A DNA stretch of 64,000 bases, taken from assembly GCA_964445645.1 (NCBI GenBank), contig CAYULH010000006.1, forward strand, positions 11,383 to 75,382, given 5' to 3'. The DNA is from Aureispira sp964445645 (GTDB lineage: Bacteria > Bacteroidota > Bacteroidia > Chitinophagales > Saprospiraceae). Positions 26,802-35,610 of the stretch are shown here, in pieces. The translations under genes and the position numbers were made by a program. Below the pieces are notes generated by a model. The model saw only the letters and a list, made by a program, of their open reading frames with translations, was not told the DNA's origin and made no database searches. Every line of letters starts with the position of its first letter. The stretch's first letter is position 1.

Positions 26802-27854
26802 ATGACCAAACAACTATTTGCAATTGCACTTTTATTATTAGTAACTATAGCTTGCAACAAAAATCAAGAACTTACCGAAACACTGCCCACCCCAACCAAA
26901 TCAAGCCAAGCAGATGTGTGGTATCATTACCAAGGCCAAGTATATCCTTTGAATTATGAAGAAGGCAGTACCGAAGATTTTGTAGAAGATGAGCATTTCA
27001 CTGCCTTACAACAAGCCACTGCCCAAAGTGCTATTGTCACCTTTACCTACAGCAATCAACCCGAAAATCATATCTATTTGTTTGATAATGAAATGGAGGG
27101 CTACGACTACCTAGAAAAGCATGGCGACAACCCTCTAATTGGGCGAAAATTCAAATTATCCTACAGAATTGATGAATTGAGAAGCACACTAAACCAACAA
27201 TTTGGAGAAGCATTAGACTTCAAAAATCCTGCTGTAGCTGCTGCTGCCCAACAAGGTGTAGCCGCCATCTATCAAGAATTGCACATCAATTTGCCCCTAC
27301 CTACCGATTTGGAGGCTTTTGTTGGAATAAAAAATGCTACCTTCACCCGCCAAAAAACAGGCAGTGGCATTAGCAGCAATCCTGTATTTACCGTGTGGTC
27401 TGATGTTGATGCACAAGGCAGCGAAATGTATGTAGAACAAGCCCCCAATACGGTTATTTGGAATTATGGCGACTGGAATTGCTTCACGATGGCAGCCAAT
27501 CCAGATTTGACCCTCGAATTCCAAGCCAATGGTAACAATTGGAACGATTGCATTTCTTCGCAATGTTTGAGTTATATCCAAGGGGCCGATGCTATGGGTA
27601 TAGGGCTTTATAAGGATAGTCATTTTGGGGTGTATCATAATGGATTTGTGGTTATGATGTATATAGCAAATCCCCCAGCTATTAATTCCCCTGCCATTTA
27701 TCCTCCATGTATCAATCATACTTCCTACAATTGGTTCCATCCCAATGGTTGGGGTGGAAACATGAATGACCAAATATCTAGTATTCGAGTGAAAGCTATT
27801 TGGCAAGGCTGTTATCCTGATAATACTGTATTCAATGATTTATTCAACCAATAA
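26802..27854 (+). CDS. Hypothetical lipoprotein upstream of tandem barrels
   Basis: A 350-residue lipoprotein (lipobox VTIAC, Cys18). The mature part has a helical N-terminal half (about 40-170) and a Trp/Asn-rich C-terminal half with four Cys (WNCF, NDCISSQC, PPCINHT) and a final HPNGWGGNMNDQISSIRV. That half recalls secreted Bacteroidota domains that carry a beta/gamma-crystallin- or peptidase-inhibitor-like fold, but I cannot assign it. It ends 3 bp before the first of three tandem barrel genes, so they are probably one operon. Confidence 0.7.
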   Translation: MTKQLFAIALLLLVTIACNKNQELTETLPTPTKSSQADVWYHYQGQVYPLNYEEGSTEDFVEDEHFTALQQATAQSAIVTFTYSNQPENHIYLFDNEMEGYDYLEKHGDNPLIGRKFKLSYRIDELRSTLNQQFGEALDFKNPAVAAAAQQGVAAIYQELHINLPLPTDLEAFVGIKNATFTRQKTGSGISSNPVFTVWSDVDAQGSEMYVEQAPNTVIWNYGDWNCFTMAANPDLTLEFQANGNNWNDCISSQCLSYIQGADAMGIGLYKDSHFGVYHNGFVVMMYIANPPAINSPAIYPPCINHTSYNWFHPNGWGGNMNDQISSIRVKAIWQGCYPDNTVFNDLFNQ

Positions 27855-27857
27855 ACA

Positions 27858-28514
27858 ATGAGAATTACAATAACGCTTATAATTTATTTTATCATATATA
27901 CTCAAAGCATAATAGCTCAAAGCAGAATAAGTCTCTACGGAGGTTGGACTGCTTCTAAGCTTCGAGCTATCTATGATAAAAACGTCTATAGTCCTAGTCC
28001 TGCTGCTGAATACGCTTTTATCAATTTTCCTTTTTTACACACCATCTATATGGGGGGAGAATTTGAATACGATTATAAAAAGCTGCGTTTATCTACAGGT
28101 TTTAGTTTTATGGCTATAGGGGCTGGCAGATTACCTGTTTTTCCCGAATATCCTTGGGTTACAGCCTATTATACCTTCCCTTTGCTCGGAGGGTATAATT
28201 TAAAATTGGATAAAGGCTGGAATATAGTTTTTGAAGGAGGGGTAGAAATTGGTATACAACGTGGAGGAAGTGTCCTTCAAACAGGAAGAGGTGCTCGCTG
28301 GGGCAATATCAATGTAGTAGCTGCCGTAGAAACAGAATGGAAACATTTTCGTTTGGGGGTGCGAGGACATTTGGGGGTGACTACATTTAGAACCATTGAC
28401 CCCATTATTTATAAGCATACAGCTATTACTACTTATTTGGGCTACACCCTCTGGGATCATGCCCAATGCAAGGCACGCCGCCTACAAAAACAGCAAGAAA
28501 AACAACTGGAATAA
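27858..28514 (+). CDS. Outer-membrane beta-barrel protein, tandem copy 1
   Basis: A 218-residue exported protein (signal peptide about 20 residues, ending IIAQ) with alternating strands typical of small outer-membrane barrels (GEFEYDYKKLRLSTGFSF, HFRLGVRGHLGVTT, AITTYLGYTLWD). It carries a basic Lys/Arg/Gln-rich tail, CKARRLQKQQEKQLE. It is the most diverged of three adjacent paralogues with exactly the same length. Its variable segment is RGGSVLQTGRGARWG near residues 134-148. No function known. Confidence 0.75.
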   Translation: MRITITLIIYFIIYTQSIIAQSRISLYGGWTASKLRAIYDKNVYSPSPAAEYAFINFPFLHTIYMGGEFEYDYKKLRLSTGFSFMAIGAGRLPVFPEYPWVTAYYTFPLLGGYNLKLDKGWNIVFEGGVEIGIQRGGSVLQTGRGARWGNINVVAAVETEWKHFRLGVRGHLGVTTFRTIDPIIYKHTAITTYLGYTLWDHAQCKARRLQKQQEKQLE

Positions 28515-28525
28515 GTATATTGAGG

Positions 28526-28563
28526 ACGCTCTCTAGACCTAGAGTTTAGGGAGTGTTTTTTAT
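28526..28563 (+). terminator. Terminator between barrel copies 1 and 2
   Basis: 10-bp stem ACGCTCTCTA / TAGGGAGTGT (28526-28535, 28547-28556; G-U pairs allowed) followed by TTTTTTA. The same structure recurs 732 bp later. Confidence 0.6.
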
Positions 28564-28589
28564 TATAATGACCTCCAAAACTTATAATA

Positions 28590-29246
28590 ATGTCTTCCAA
28601 AATTATTATCACAACCTGTCTCTTATTCCTTATTATTAACTTACAAGCTCAAAGCAGAATAAGCCTCTACGGAGGCTGGACTGCTTCTAAAATTCGAGCT
28701 ATCTATGATAAAAACAGCTTTACCCCAGGCCCTTTATTTGATGAGTTTTTTGTAAATTTTCCCTTTTGGCATACGATATACATGGGTGGGGAATTTGAAT
28801 ATGATTATAAAAAGCTGCGTTTGTCTACAGGTTTTACCATGATGGCAATGGGCGCTGGAGGAATGCCATTATTCCCTGAGTACCCTTGGGTAGTAGCCTA
28901 CTATACCTTCCCTTTATTAGGTGGTTATCACCTTAAACTAGAAAAAGGTTGGGATTTGACAGTTGAAGGAGGGGTAGAAATTGGTATACAACGTGGGGGC
29001 ATTGGAGGCCCACAAAATGGAGGAGCTCGCTGGGGCAATATCAATGTAGTAGCTGCTGTAGAAACAGAGTGGAAACATTTTCGTTTGGGGGTGCGAGGAC
29101 ACTTGGGTGTGACTGATTTTAGAACCTTTGGCTCTATTCTTTACAAGCACACGGCTATTACCACCTACTTGGGCTACACCCTTTGGGATCATGCCCAATG
29201 CAAGGCGCGCCGCCTACAAAAACAGCAAGAAAAACAACTGGAATAA
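28590..29246 (+). CDS. Outer-membrane beta-barrel protein, tandem copy 2
   Basis: A 218-residue paralogue of the preceding protein, beginning exactly 732 bp later. Its first about 130 residues are the same as those of copy 3 (signal peptide ending NLQAQ, then SRISLYGGWTASKIRAIYDK), while its C-terminus matches all copies. The variable window reads RGGIGGPQNGGARWG, followed later by DFRTFGSILYKHTAI. It has the same amphipathic-strand layout and the same basic tail. Near-identity over long stretches points to recent duplication or gene conversion. Confidence 0.75.
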   Translation: MSSKIIITTCLLFLIINLQAQSRISLYGGWTASKIRAIYDKNSFTPGPLFDEFFVNFPFWHTIYMGGEFEYDYKKLRLSTGFTMMAMGAGGMPLFPEYPWVVAYYTFPLLGGYHLKLEKGWDLTVEGGVEIGIQRGGIGGPQNGGARWGNINVVAAVETEWKHFRLGVRGHLGVTDFRTFGSILYKHTAITTYLGYTLWDHAQCKARRLQKQQEKQLE

Positions 29247-29257
29247 GTATATTGAGG

Positions 29258-29295
29258 ACACTCTCTAGACCTAGAGTTTAGGGAGTGTTTTTTAT
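29258..29295 (+). terminator. Terminator between barrel copies 2 and 3
   Basis: ACACTCTCTA / TAGGGAGTGT stem at 29258-29267 and 29279-29288 with a T run, the second copy of the structure at 28526. Confidence 0.6.
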
Positions 29296-29321
29296 TATAA
29301 TGACCTCCAAAACTTATAATA

Positions 29322-29978
29322 ATGTCTTCCAAAATTATTATCACAACCTGTCTCTTATTCCTTATTATTAACTTACAAGCTCAAAGCAGAATAAGCCTCT
29401 ACGGAGGCTGGACTGCTTCTAAAATTCGAGCTATCTATGATAAAAACAGCTTTACCCCAGGCCCTTTATTTGATGAGTTTTTTGTAAATTTTCCCTTTTG
29501 GCATACGATATACATGGGTGGGGAATTTGAATATGATTATAAAAAGCTGCGTTTGTCTACAGGTTTTACCATGATGGCAATGGGCGCTGGAGGAATGCCA
29601 TTATTCCCTGAGTACCCTTGGGTAGTAGCCTACTATACCTTCCCTTTATTAGGTGGTTATCACCTTAAACTAGAAAAAGGTTGGGATTTGACAGTTGAAG
29701 GAGGGGTAGAAATTGGTATACAAAATGGCAACCCCGGAGGCCCACAAACTCCGGGCGCTCATTGGGGCAATATCAATGTAGTAGCTGCCGTAGAAACAGA
29801 GTGGAAACATTTTCGTTTGGGGGTGCGAGGGCATTTGGGTGTGACTACATTTAGAACATTTGACCCCATTATTTACAAGCATACGGCTGTTACTACTTAT
29901 TTGGGCTACACACTCTGGGATCATGCCCAATGCAAGGCACGCCGCCTACAAAAACAGCAAGAAAAACAACTGGAATAA
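29322..29978 (+). CDS. Outer-membrane beta-barrel protein, tandem copy 3
   Basis: Third 218-residue paralogue, again 732 bp after the previous start. Its upstream DNA and about its first 390 bases are virtually identical to copy 2. It differs in the variable window (NGNPGGPQTPGAHWG) and in TTFRTFDPIIYKHTAV, where it is closer to copy 1, giving a mosaic pattern. A different, stronger terminator follows, so the duplication unit ends here. Confidence 0.75.
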   Translation: MSSKIIITTCLLFLIINLQAQSRISLYGGWTASKIRAIYDKNSFTPGPLFDEFFVNFPFWHTIYMGGEFEYDYKKLRLSTGFTMMAMGAGGMPLFPEYPWVVAYYTFPLLGGYHLKLEKGWDLTVEGGVEIGIQNGNPGGPQTPGAHWGNINVVAAVETEWKHFRLGVRGHLGVTTFRTFDPIIYKHTAVTTYLGYTLWDHAQCKARRLQKQQEKQLE

Positions 29979-29989
29979 GTATGTTGAGC

Positions 29990-30027
29990 ATGCGCTCTGG
30001 GAGTATGACCTAGAGCGCATTTTTATT
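29990..30027 (+). terminator. Terminator after barrel copy 3
   Basis: Perfect 9-bp stem ATGCGCTCT (29990-29998) / AGAGCGCAT (30012-30020) followed by TTTTATTT, 11 bp after the stop codon. Confidence 0.8.
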
Positions 30028-30351
30028 TATCCCACTCCCAAAAAGAGAAGGCATAAATTGGCAACGTATACCAACTCGTTAAATAGACAACTACAAATAA
30101 TGTGCAAACATTTATTAGCTATAGCGCCCAAAATGCCCCTTTTATAGATTTTCCTTATTATATATGGTAAATCGTTTTTTTTCCATAAAAAATAAGGTTT
30201 TAAGCCTTTTGGGCAAATATTACACTATAAAAACATCTTTTTTGTGGGTAAAATTTTTTAAATCATTTTTTAGTTCTATATTGAATTTATAGTGAAAAAT
30301 ACTATAACTAGTAGTGTCCTAAAATTAATTATAAAAGATGTTTACCCAACA

Positions 30352-30359
30352 TACATTTG
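30352..30359 (+). promoter_or_regulatory. -7 promoter element for the glycosidase/barrel operon
   Basis: TACATTTG matches TAnnTTTG exactly. It would give a 5' leader of about 300 nt before the gene at 30662. Inverted repeats lie just upstream (30223-30294). Confidence 0.4.
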
Positions 30360-30661
30360 CTGCCTATCGCCTGCCCAATTATACTAGCAAATACCTAGTA
30401 GGAAATAGTATAATCGTTAATACAAAATGCTATTTCCCCCCGCCCCTTATGGGCTAAACAAGTCTTCCCAATCTACTTTTCTCCTATTTATTAATTTTTT
30501 TTACACTTTTTATTCCCCAATTGTGCAAACTATTAAGTATTCTTATCAAAACCATAACCAATACTTATCAAAAAATTAACTTACTAAATGCTATTATCAA
30601 CAACTTAATTACCATGTAACACAGTTGATAATTCATTATAAAAATAAACAATAAGCATATT

Positions 30662-32026
30662 ATGATAACAAATCTTACCTCAAACAAAAGGCTACTCTTG
30701 GGTGCTTTACTGCTATTTCTTGCAGTAAACTTTGCATTTGGACAATCGGGCCCAAGTAAAGTAGAAGTTTATCAAGATGATGAAGGGGTTTGGTCGCTCA
30801 AAGTAGATGGTGAACCTTTCTATATAAAAGGAGCAGGTGGTATTGAGTACTTGGATGAAGTGGTTGAGATGGGTGGCAATACGATTCGTACTTGGAGTCT
30901 TGATGATGCCGACAAAATACTAGACGAAGCACACAAAAGAGGGCTCAAAGTAATGATGGGGCTTTGGGTACAACATGAGCGTCATGGTTTTGATTATAAT
31001 AATAAAGAAGCGGTAGCTGCTCAGTTGGAAAGCTTTCGTGAGAGAATACAAAAATACAAAGACCATCCAGCTCTACTAATATGGTGCGTGGGCAATGAGT
31101 ACGAATTGTTCTACTCTAATACCAAGGTTTGGGCAGCAGTGAATGATATTGCCAAAATGATACAAGAATCAGACCCCAATCATCCTGTCTCTACCGTAAC
31201 AGCTGGCACCACTCCCAAAAAACTTCAATTTGTCATGAATGAATTACCAGATATTGATATTTATGGTATCAATACTTATGGTGATATTGGTAAAGTAAAA
31301 GATATTATCAAAAATGGCAACTACAAAGGGCCTTATATGATTACGGAATGGGGTCCGACAGGCCACTGGGAATCACCACATACCAAATGGAAAGTAGCCA
31401 TAGAACAAACCAGCAAAGAAAAAGCAGCTTCTTATCTCAAGCGTTACAAACAATTTATTGAAGCACAGCGCAAACAATGTATAGGTTCTTTTGCCTTCTT
31501 GTGGGGTCAAAAACAAGAATATACCAGCACTTGGTATGGACTATTTACCGATAAGGATATGCCCACCGAAGCGCTTGACCAATTAGAATATGTTTGGACA
31601 GGCAAATACCCCGAAAATCGTGCGCCAACTATTGATTCTGTGCTGCTCAATGGTAGCACCAACATCAAAAACATTATCCTTCCACCACTGGCAAAAGTTG
31701 AGTTGTCCTTGTTTGCTTCTGACCTAAACAACGACAAATTAAATTACTCTTGGGAGTTGTATGCCGAGAGTACAGACAAAAAAGCAGGGGGAGATGCAGA
31801 GGACAAACCACAGTCTATCCCCGGTCGTATCAAAGGAAAAAACAAACCTAGTATGACCCTCAAAACACCCCTTACCGAAGGAAGATATAGAATATTCATA
31901 TTCGTAGACGATGGTAAAAAAGTGGCCTATCTCAACATTCCTATCTATGTCGAAAGCGACCCTTCTGTTACTGCCAAATTTGTTCGTCTCAAAAAACAAA
32001 CTTTACAATCATTCTATGAAAACTAG
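30662..32026 (+). CDS. Secreted clan GH-A glycoside hydrolase
   Basis: A 454-residue exported enzyme. The signal peptide (about 28 residues, ending AFGQ) is followed by a (beta/alpha)8 barrel like the GH2 TIM domain: FYIKGAGG, GGNTIRTWS, then acid/base Glu146 in LLIWCVGNEYE and nucleophile Glu229 in PYMITEWGPTGHWE. Residues about 325-440 form a C-terminal beta-sandwich (Ig/PKD-like). The spacing fits retaining clan GH-A enzymes; the exact CAZy family is not clear to me. It heads a five-gene operon and overlaps the next gene by 11 bp. Confidence 0.82.
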   Translation: MITNLTSNKRLLLGALLLFLAVNFAFGQSGPSKVEVYQDDEGVWSLKVDGEPFYIKGAGGIEYLDEVVEMGGNTIRTWSLDDADKILDEAHKRGLKVMMGLWVQHERHGFDYNNKEAVAAQLESFRERIQKYKDHPALLIWCVGNEYELFYSNTKVWAAVNDIAKMIQESDPNHPVSTVTAGTTPKKLQFVMNELPDIDIYGINTYGDIGKVKDIIKNGNYKGPYMITEWGPTGHWESPHTKWKVAIEQTSKEKAASYLKRYKQFIEAQRKQCIGSFAFLWGQKQEYTSTWYGLFTDKDMPTEALDQLEYVWTGKYPENRAPTIDSVLLNGSTNIKNIILPPLAKVELSLFASDLNNDKLNYSWELYAESTDKKAGGDAEDKPQSIPGRIKGKNKPSMTLKTPLTEGRYRIFIFVDDGKKVAYLNIPIYVESDPSVTAKFVRLKKQTLQSFYEN

Positions 32027-33899
32027 CATCAAAATACATTACCTACTCTTGTGGGGAATGCTACTGGGTTTCAATGCGAGTTTAATAGCGCAGTCTTCTC
32101 CTGACTCATCGCTATTCAAACCCTTTGGAGCAGGGCTGTACCCCAAAAAGAGTAAAAGAGGCTTGAGTAATATTTCGATAGGAGGAGATTTTAGGTTCAT
32201 GGGGACTTACATGGTTATGCAAGAGCAATATCCCGAATTTGGCGATCTAAAAAACCGCCTTTTTATAGGGGATGATAGCCAACTGCCCATGCTCAATATG
32301 AACATTGGCCTACAGCCTTCTGCCAACACTTCTTTTTCGGTCGATTTGTTTATGTGGACTCCCTTTACTGGTCAATATGACGACTTTTTGCAAAGTGTTT
32401 TATTGGGTATTAAATTGTCGGGCAGCCACGCTACTAGATATGGTATTTTCCAAGTCCGAACAGGGGGGATACATTGGTGCAAGCTCAGTCCTATGACTTT
32501 TAGTACCAATACAGGTTACAATCGCTTTTCTTTGTTTGAACGCAACCCTTGGGATCCGATTACCAGAACTCCATTTGACCGCTACAAGACCTATTATGAA
32601 TCGGGTGCGTTGGAGCAAGACGAACGTTGGGGAAATCAGGCTTTTCATGGAATTATCTTTGATGGCAGCCAGCTTCCTTGGGACTTATCGTTCACGCTCA
32701 TGTATGGCAAATCGCAGCTCAACGGTGGCAATGCGCCACTGCCCAACTCACTGATGGGTGGCCGTATCAAGAAAGATATTAAAGGAGATCATTTTGTAAC
32801 GGTTAATGCTGTTAGAAGTGTTACATTTTCTGATAGTTTAGCACGCCAAACTCTTGGTTTTAATTTAGTTACCAGTGAGTTTGAATTTAACTGGCAAGAT
32901 AAAATCAAACTCTATGGCGAAGTGGGGGCAGGCAATTATTTTAGTCCTACTAGTAATAATGCTATTGGAGAAGCCATTGACTTGCGCTTGCGATTTAGCG
33001 AAAAGTTGACCTTTTTTCCTATTGAGCTTCGATATTTCCGAATTAGCCCTAATGTGATTAATAATAATGGCAATTTCTGGAATACCTCGATTAGAGAATA
33101 CAATGCCTTACTTGATAATCCCGGTGGAGGATCGGGGCAAGCCAATGGGCAAACACCTTTGTTGATACCTTTTGCTAGTTCCTTGGTTAATATTGGACAA
33201 CTGACCAACAACCGACAAGGATTTATTCTAAGTACAGACTTAAAATACAAAAAACAAAAACTAACTATAGGCTATAGTATAGCAGGAGAAATAGAAGGCA
33301 TCTCGGATAGAATCACCTATGGTCGCCCGTCTAGTGCCTTGTCTATGTCTAGGTTTTGGCGATGGAACTTCCCGGTTAATGTAGGGCCTTATGACAATAT
33401 TAGCAAGGTTTATCGAGGCATTTACGAAACAGCAATCGTTACGGATTCTGTTCCGACTGCGAAGGGTTTTAATACACTAGAGATAGCCTACAAAACTTCC
33501 TTTAAGCTCTTTAGAAGAAACTTTGCTTTGTTCTACTTAGGAAGTTTTCACAGTGTACAAGATCGATTCTCTGTCCTACCTGTTTATTCTAAGCAAGCAT
33601 ACATCCAAAGCTACAATCAACAAATAGAATTCTATTATGAATTAACGCCTACCCTCATTCTTTCCAATTATTTTGGTTATGACCGAATAATAGGCAATGA
33701 TAGAACAAACATAGATGTAGAGACGCTCAATCCTAGAGATCAAATGGGCTACAGTTATGCCTTGGGATTGGACTTCCAGTTGTCCAAAAATGTAGGGCTT
33801 TACTTGCGCCAACGTTGGATGTTTTATAAAGATTATAGCTTTGAAGATGATACTTTCCAAGGCTCAGAAACAAGTCTTGAACTCAAAATAATTTTCTAA
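32016..33899 (+). CDS. Large outer-membrane beta-barrel protein
   Basis: A 627-residue exported protein. The likely start is ATG 32016, within the end of the glycosidase gene (ATGAAAACTAG overlap), giving a clear signal peptide ending SLIAQS; the frame to 31911 lies inside the upstream gene. The body is rich in aromatic, Gly and Asn residues in alternating strands and ends LELKIIF, a C-terminal Phe typical of outer-membrane barrels. It shows no TonB plug or SusC signature. The context suggests glucan binding or transport across the outer membrane. Confidence 0.75.
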   Translation: MKTSIKIHYLLLWGMLLGFNASLIAQSSPDSSLFKPFGAGLYPKKSKRGLSNISIGGDFRFMGTYMVMQEQYPEFGDLKNRLFIGDDSQLPMLNMNIGLQPSANTSFSVDLFMWTPFTGQYDDFLQSVLLGIKLSGSHATRYGIFQVRTGGIHWCKLSPMTFSTNTGYNRFSLFERNPWDPITRTPFDRYKTYYESGALEQDERWGNQAFHGIIFDGSQLPWDLSFTLMYGKSQLNGGNAPLPNSLMGGRIKKDIKGDHFVTVNAVRSVTFSDSLARQTLGFNLVTSEFEFNWQDKIKLYGEVGAGNYFSPTSNNAIGEAIDLRLRFSEKLTFFPIELRYFRISPNVINNNGNFWNTSIREYNALLDNPGGGSGQANGQTPLLIPFASSLVNIGQLTNNRQGFILSTDLKYKKQKLTIGYSIAGEIEGISDRITYGRPSSALSMSRFWRWNFPVNVGPYDNISKVYRGIYETAIVTDSVPTAKGFNTLEIAYKTSFKLFRRNFALFYLGSFHSVQDRFSVLPVYSKQAYIQSYNQQIEFYYELTPTLILSNYFGYDRIIGNDRTNIDVETLNPRDQMGYSYALGLDFQLSKNVGLYLRQRWMFYKDYSFEDDTFQGSETSLELKIIF

Positions 33900-33902
33900 A
33901 AA

Positions 33903-35606
33903 ATGCGAACTATACTATTCATTTCATTAATTGTTGCTTGTTCAACACAGCTTCTGGCCCAAAAAATAGGGAAAAAGGTTCAATTTGTAGGATCTGCCAG
34001 AACACTCCTATCCTACTCTGATTTTAGATCAGAGGGCGTTGATACGGTTACGGCCCCTGCTTCTTTTGGTGGTTATGGGCTAATTGACTTGGGTGTCAAA
34101 ATCAATCCCAATTCTCAAACAGAAATTCTGGGAATGTTTCGTATCAATACACAATTGGGAGGATTCTGGGGAGCCAATGTTTCTTTTGATGTACGTCAAT
34201 TGCATGTCAAAGGGGTAGCCGCCAATACGGTGCGTTACCAAATTGGAACCATTGATTTCAAATTGACCCCCTACACCTTCTTCAATCACAACCCCGATAT
34301 TTTATTGCCCTCTACGGGTACTATGAGAATCAAGGAAGAAGTTTTTAATTACGAATCTTTCTTTACGGATAATAATACGTGGAGACAACAAGGAGCTGCT
34401 ATTGATTTTGCGCTTCAGTTTCCTAAAATAATCCAAGAAATACAGTTCAATGGTTTTATATGTCGCTTAGAGCCAAGTAATTTCCAAAATGTATTTGACC
34501 GCTTGTTTGGTGGTGGAAATGTTGTGGTACAACAGAGCAAATACTTCACCTTAGGTGTCAATCATGCCAGTATTTTTGATGTGCGTGGTACAGCGCTTTC
34601 GGATGATGTTTATAGCAACAATGTAAGCTCCTTGACCTATGATTTTACCTATGATATGGACAACTTCACCTTGGGGCTAGATGGCGAATCGGGTATTTCT
34701 TCTACCATTTATTCGCCCAATGATGAAGCGTCTCAATTGTCCGATTACTTTGTTCATGTAAGAGCCTATTTCAACATCAAGAAACTGAATTTGAATTTTG
34801 ATTTGGGCTATATGGACAATGGGCCTGATTTCAGAGCCTTTGGCGCACAGTCCAAACGGGTGAATTTCAATAGACAAAACACCTTTTATCCCCGTTATAC
34901 CAATGACCAAACCCTACGTCCGCTATCTTATTTTGATTTGTACAATGACCCCACCTTGTACGATAGAAATATTACCGTGGGTGTTATGGCTTATGATCCT
35001 GCTGTCAGCAATGTATTGCCTTATGGTATTACTACCTTCAACAGACGTGGCGGCTATCTAGGCGTAAGCTATAGTGATTCTCTACAAGTTATTGCAGCCG
35101 ATTTAAAATACCACCTCTTGCAAGAAGTGAGAGGGCAAGGCACCGAAACACTAAAGAACTTCCACTTTCTTCAGGGTAATCTTAGATTTAGCCTTTCCAA
35201 TTTGCTTAAATGGAAAAACAATGTTGCACTACAGTTAGGAGTGGCTTACCAAAACACAACTCGCCCTTCTGATGTTAGTTTTGAAGCCATTAACCTCAAT
35301 TCTGTGCTGCTCAATACAGGTATCGAGGTAGAATTTGTTGACCGCCTGACACTGATGATTAACTATTTTATGATGCAGAGTCAAGGCAATGAATTGCTTC
35401 CTCAACGAGGTGTGACAGAGGAAATCATCAACTTCCAACCCTACTCCATCAATGGCGTAGAATGGAATTTGGCAAGTGGTTTGAGGTTTAATTTTTCTAA
35501 GAATGTTTATTTGGCGGCTATGTATGAGTTTAATAATAACCGCTTTATGGACTATACACCCTACCAGTACCATCAAGTTTCTGTTTATTACATCATGAAT
35601 TTCTAA
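33903..35606 (+). CDS. Outer-membrane beta-barrel protein
   Basis: A 567-residue exported protein (signal peptide about 19 residues ending LLAQ). The sequence is a succession of strands (FGGYGLIDLGVKI, TLGLDGESGI, LGVSYSDSLQVIAADLKYHL) and ends VSVYYIMNF with a C-terminal Phe. There is no plug domain, TonB box or recognisable porin motif. It starts 3 bp after the previous barrel gene, so the two barrels are coordinated and may act as a pair. Similar in style to the upstream barrel but not an evident duplicate. Confidence 0.75.
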   Translation: MRTILFISLIVACSTQLLAQKIGKKVQFVGSARTLLSYSDFRSEGVDTVTAPASFGGYGLIDLGVKINPNSQTEILGMFRINTQLGGFWGANVSFDVRQLHVKGVAANTVRYQIGTIDFKLTPYTFFNHNPDILLPSTGTMRIKEEVFNYESFFTDNNTWRQQGAAIDFALQFPKIIQEIQFNGFICRLEPSNFQNVFDRLFGGGNVVVQQSKYFTLGVNHASIFDVRGTALSDDVYSNNVSSLTYDFTYDMDNFTLGLDGESGISSTIYSPNDEASQLSDYFVHVRAYFNIKKLNLNFDLGYMDNGPDFRAFGAQSKRVNFNRQNTFYPRYTNDQTLRPLSYFDLYNDPTLYDRNITVGVMAYDPAVSNVLPYGITTFNRRGGYLGVSYSDSLQVIAADLKYHLLQEVRGQGTETLKNFHFLQGNLRFSLSNLLKWKNNVALQLGVAYQNTTRPSDVSFEAINLNSVLLNTGIEVEFVDRLTLMINYFMMQSQGNELLPQRGVTEEIINFQPYSINGVEWNLASGLRFNFSKNVYLAAMYEFNNNRFMDYTPYQYHQVSVYYIMNF

Positions 35607-35610
35607 AGTT

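Larger units (their letters stand above)
27858..29978 (+). repeat. Tandem triplication with exact 732-bp period
   Basis: Gene starts at 27858, 28590 and 29322 and stops at 28514, 29246 and 29978 are all spaced exactly 732 bp. The two internal intergenic regions (28515-28589 and 29247-29321, including terminators) are nearly identical. The divergence is concentrated near codons 134-148 and 170-180. Confidence 0.9.
29979..30661. other. Long regulatory intergenic region before the glycosidase operon
   Basis: 683 bp without a credible gene. It contains the terminator at 29990-30027, an inverted repeat CACTATAAA (30223-30231) / TTTATAGTG (30286-30294), a second pair AACATCTTTT/AAAAGATGTT spanning about 30232-30340, a TACATTTG -7 box at 30352-30359 and then 300 bp of A+T-rich leader. 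An ORF at 29860-30147 is a frame shadow of barrel copy 3. Confidence 0.6.

Noticed and set aside
27297..27806. 169-codon minus-strand ORF in the lipoprotein gene at 26802
   Set aside because: Antisense to a protein with clear lipobox and operon context; a shadow frame.
28515..29321. CRISPR-like array
   Set aside because: The repeated units are 732 bp gene duplications, not short repeats with unique spacers.
29860..30147. 95-codon ORF after barrel copy 3
   Set aside because: Starts inside copy 3 in another frame and crosses the terminator at 29990-30027.
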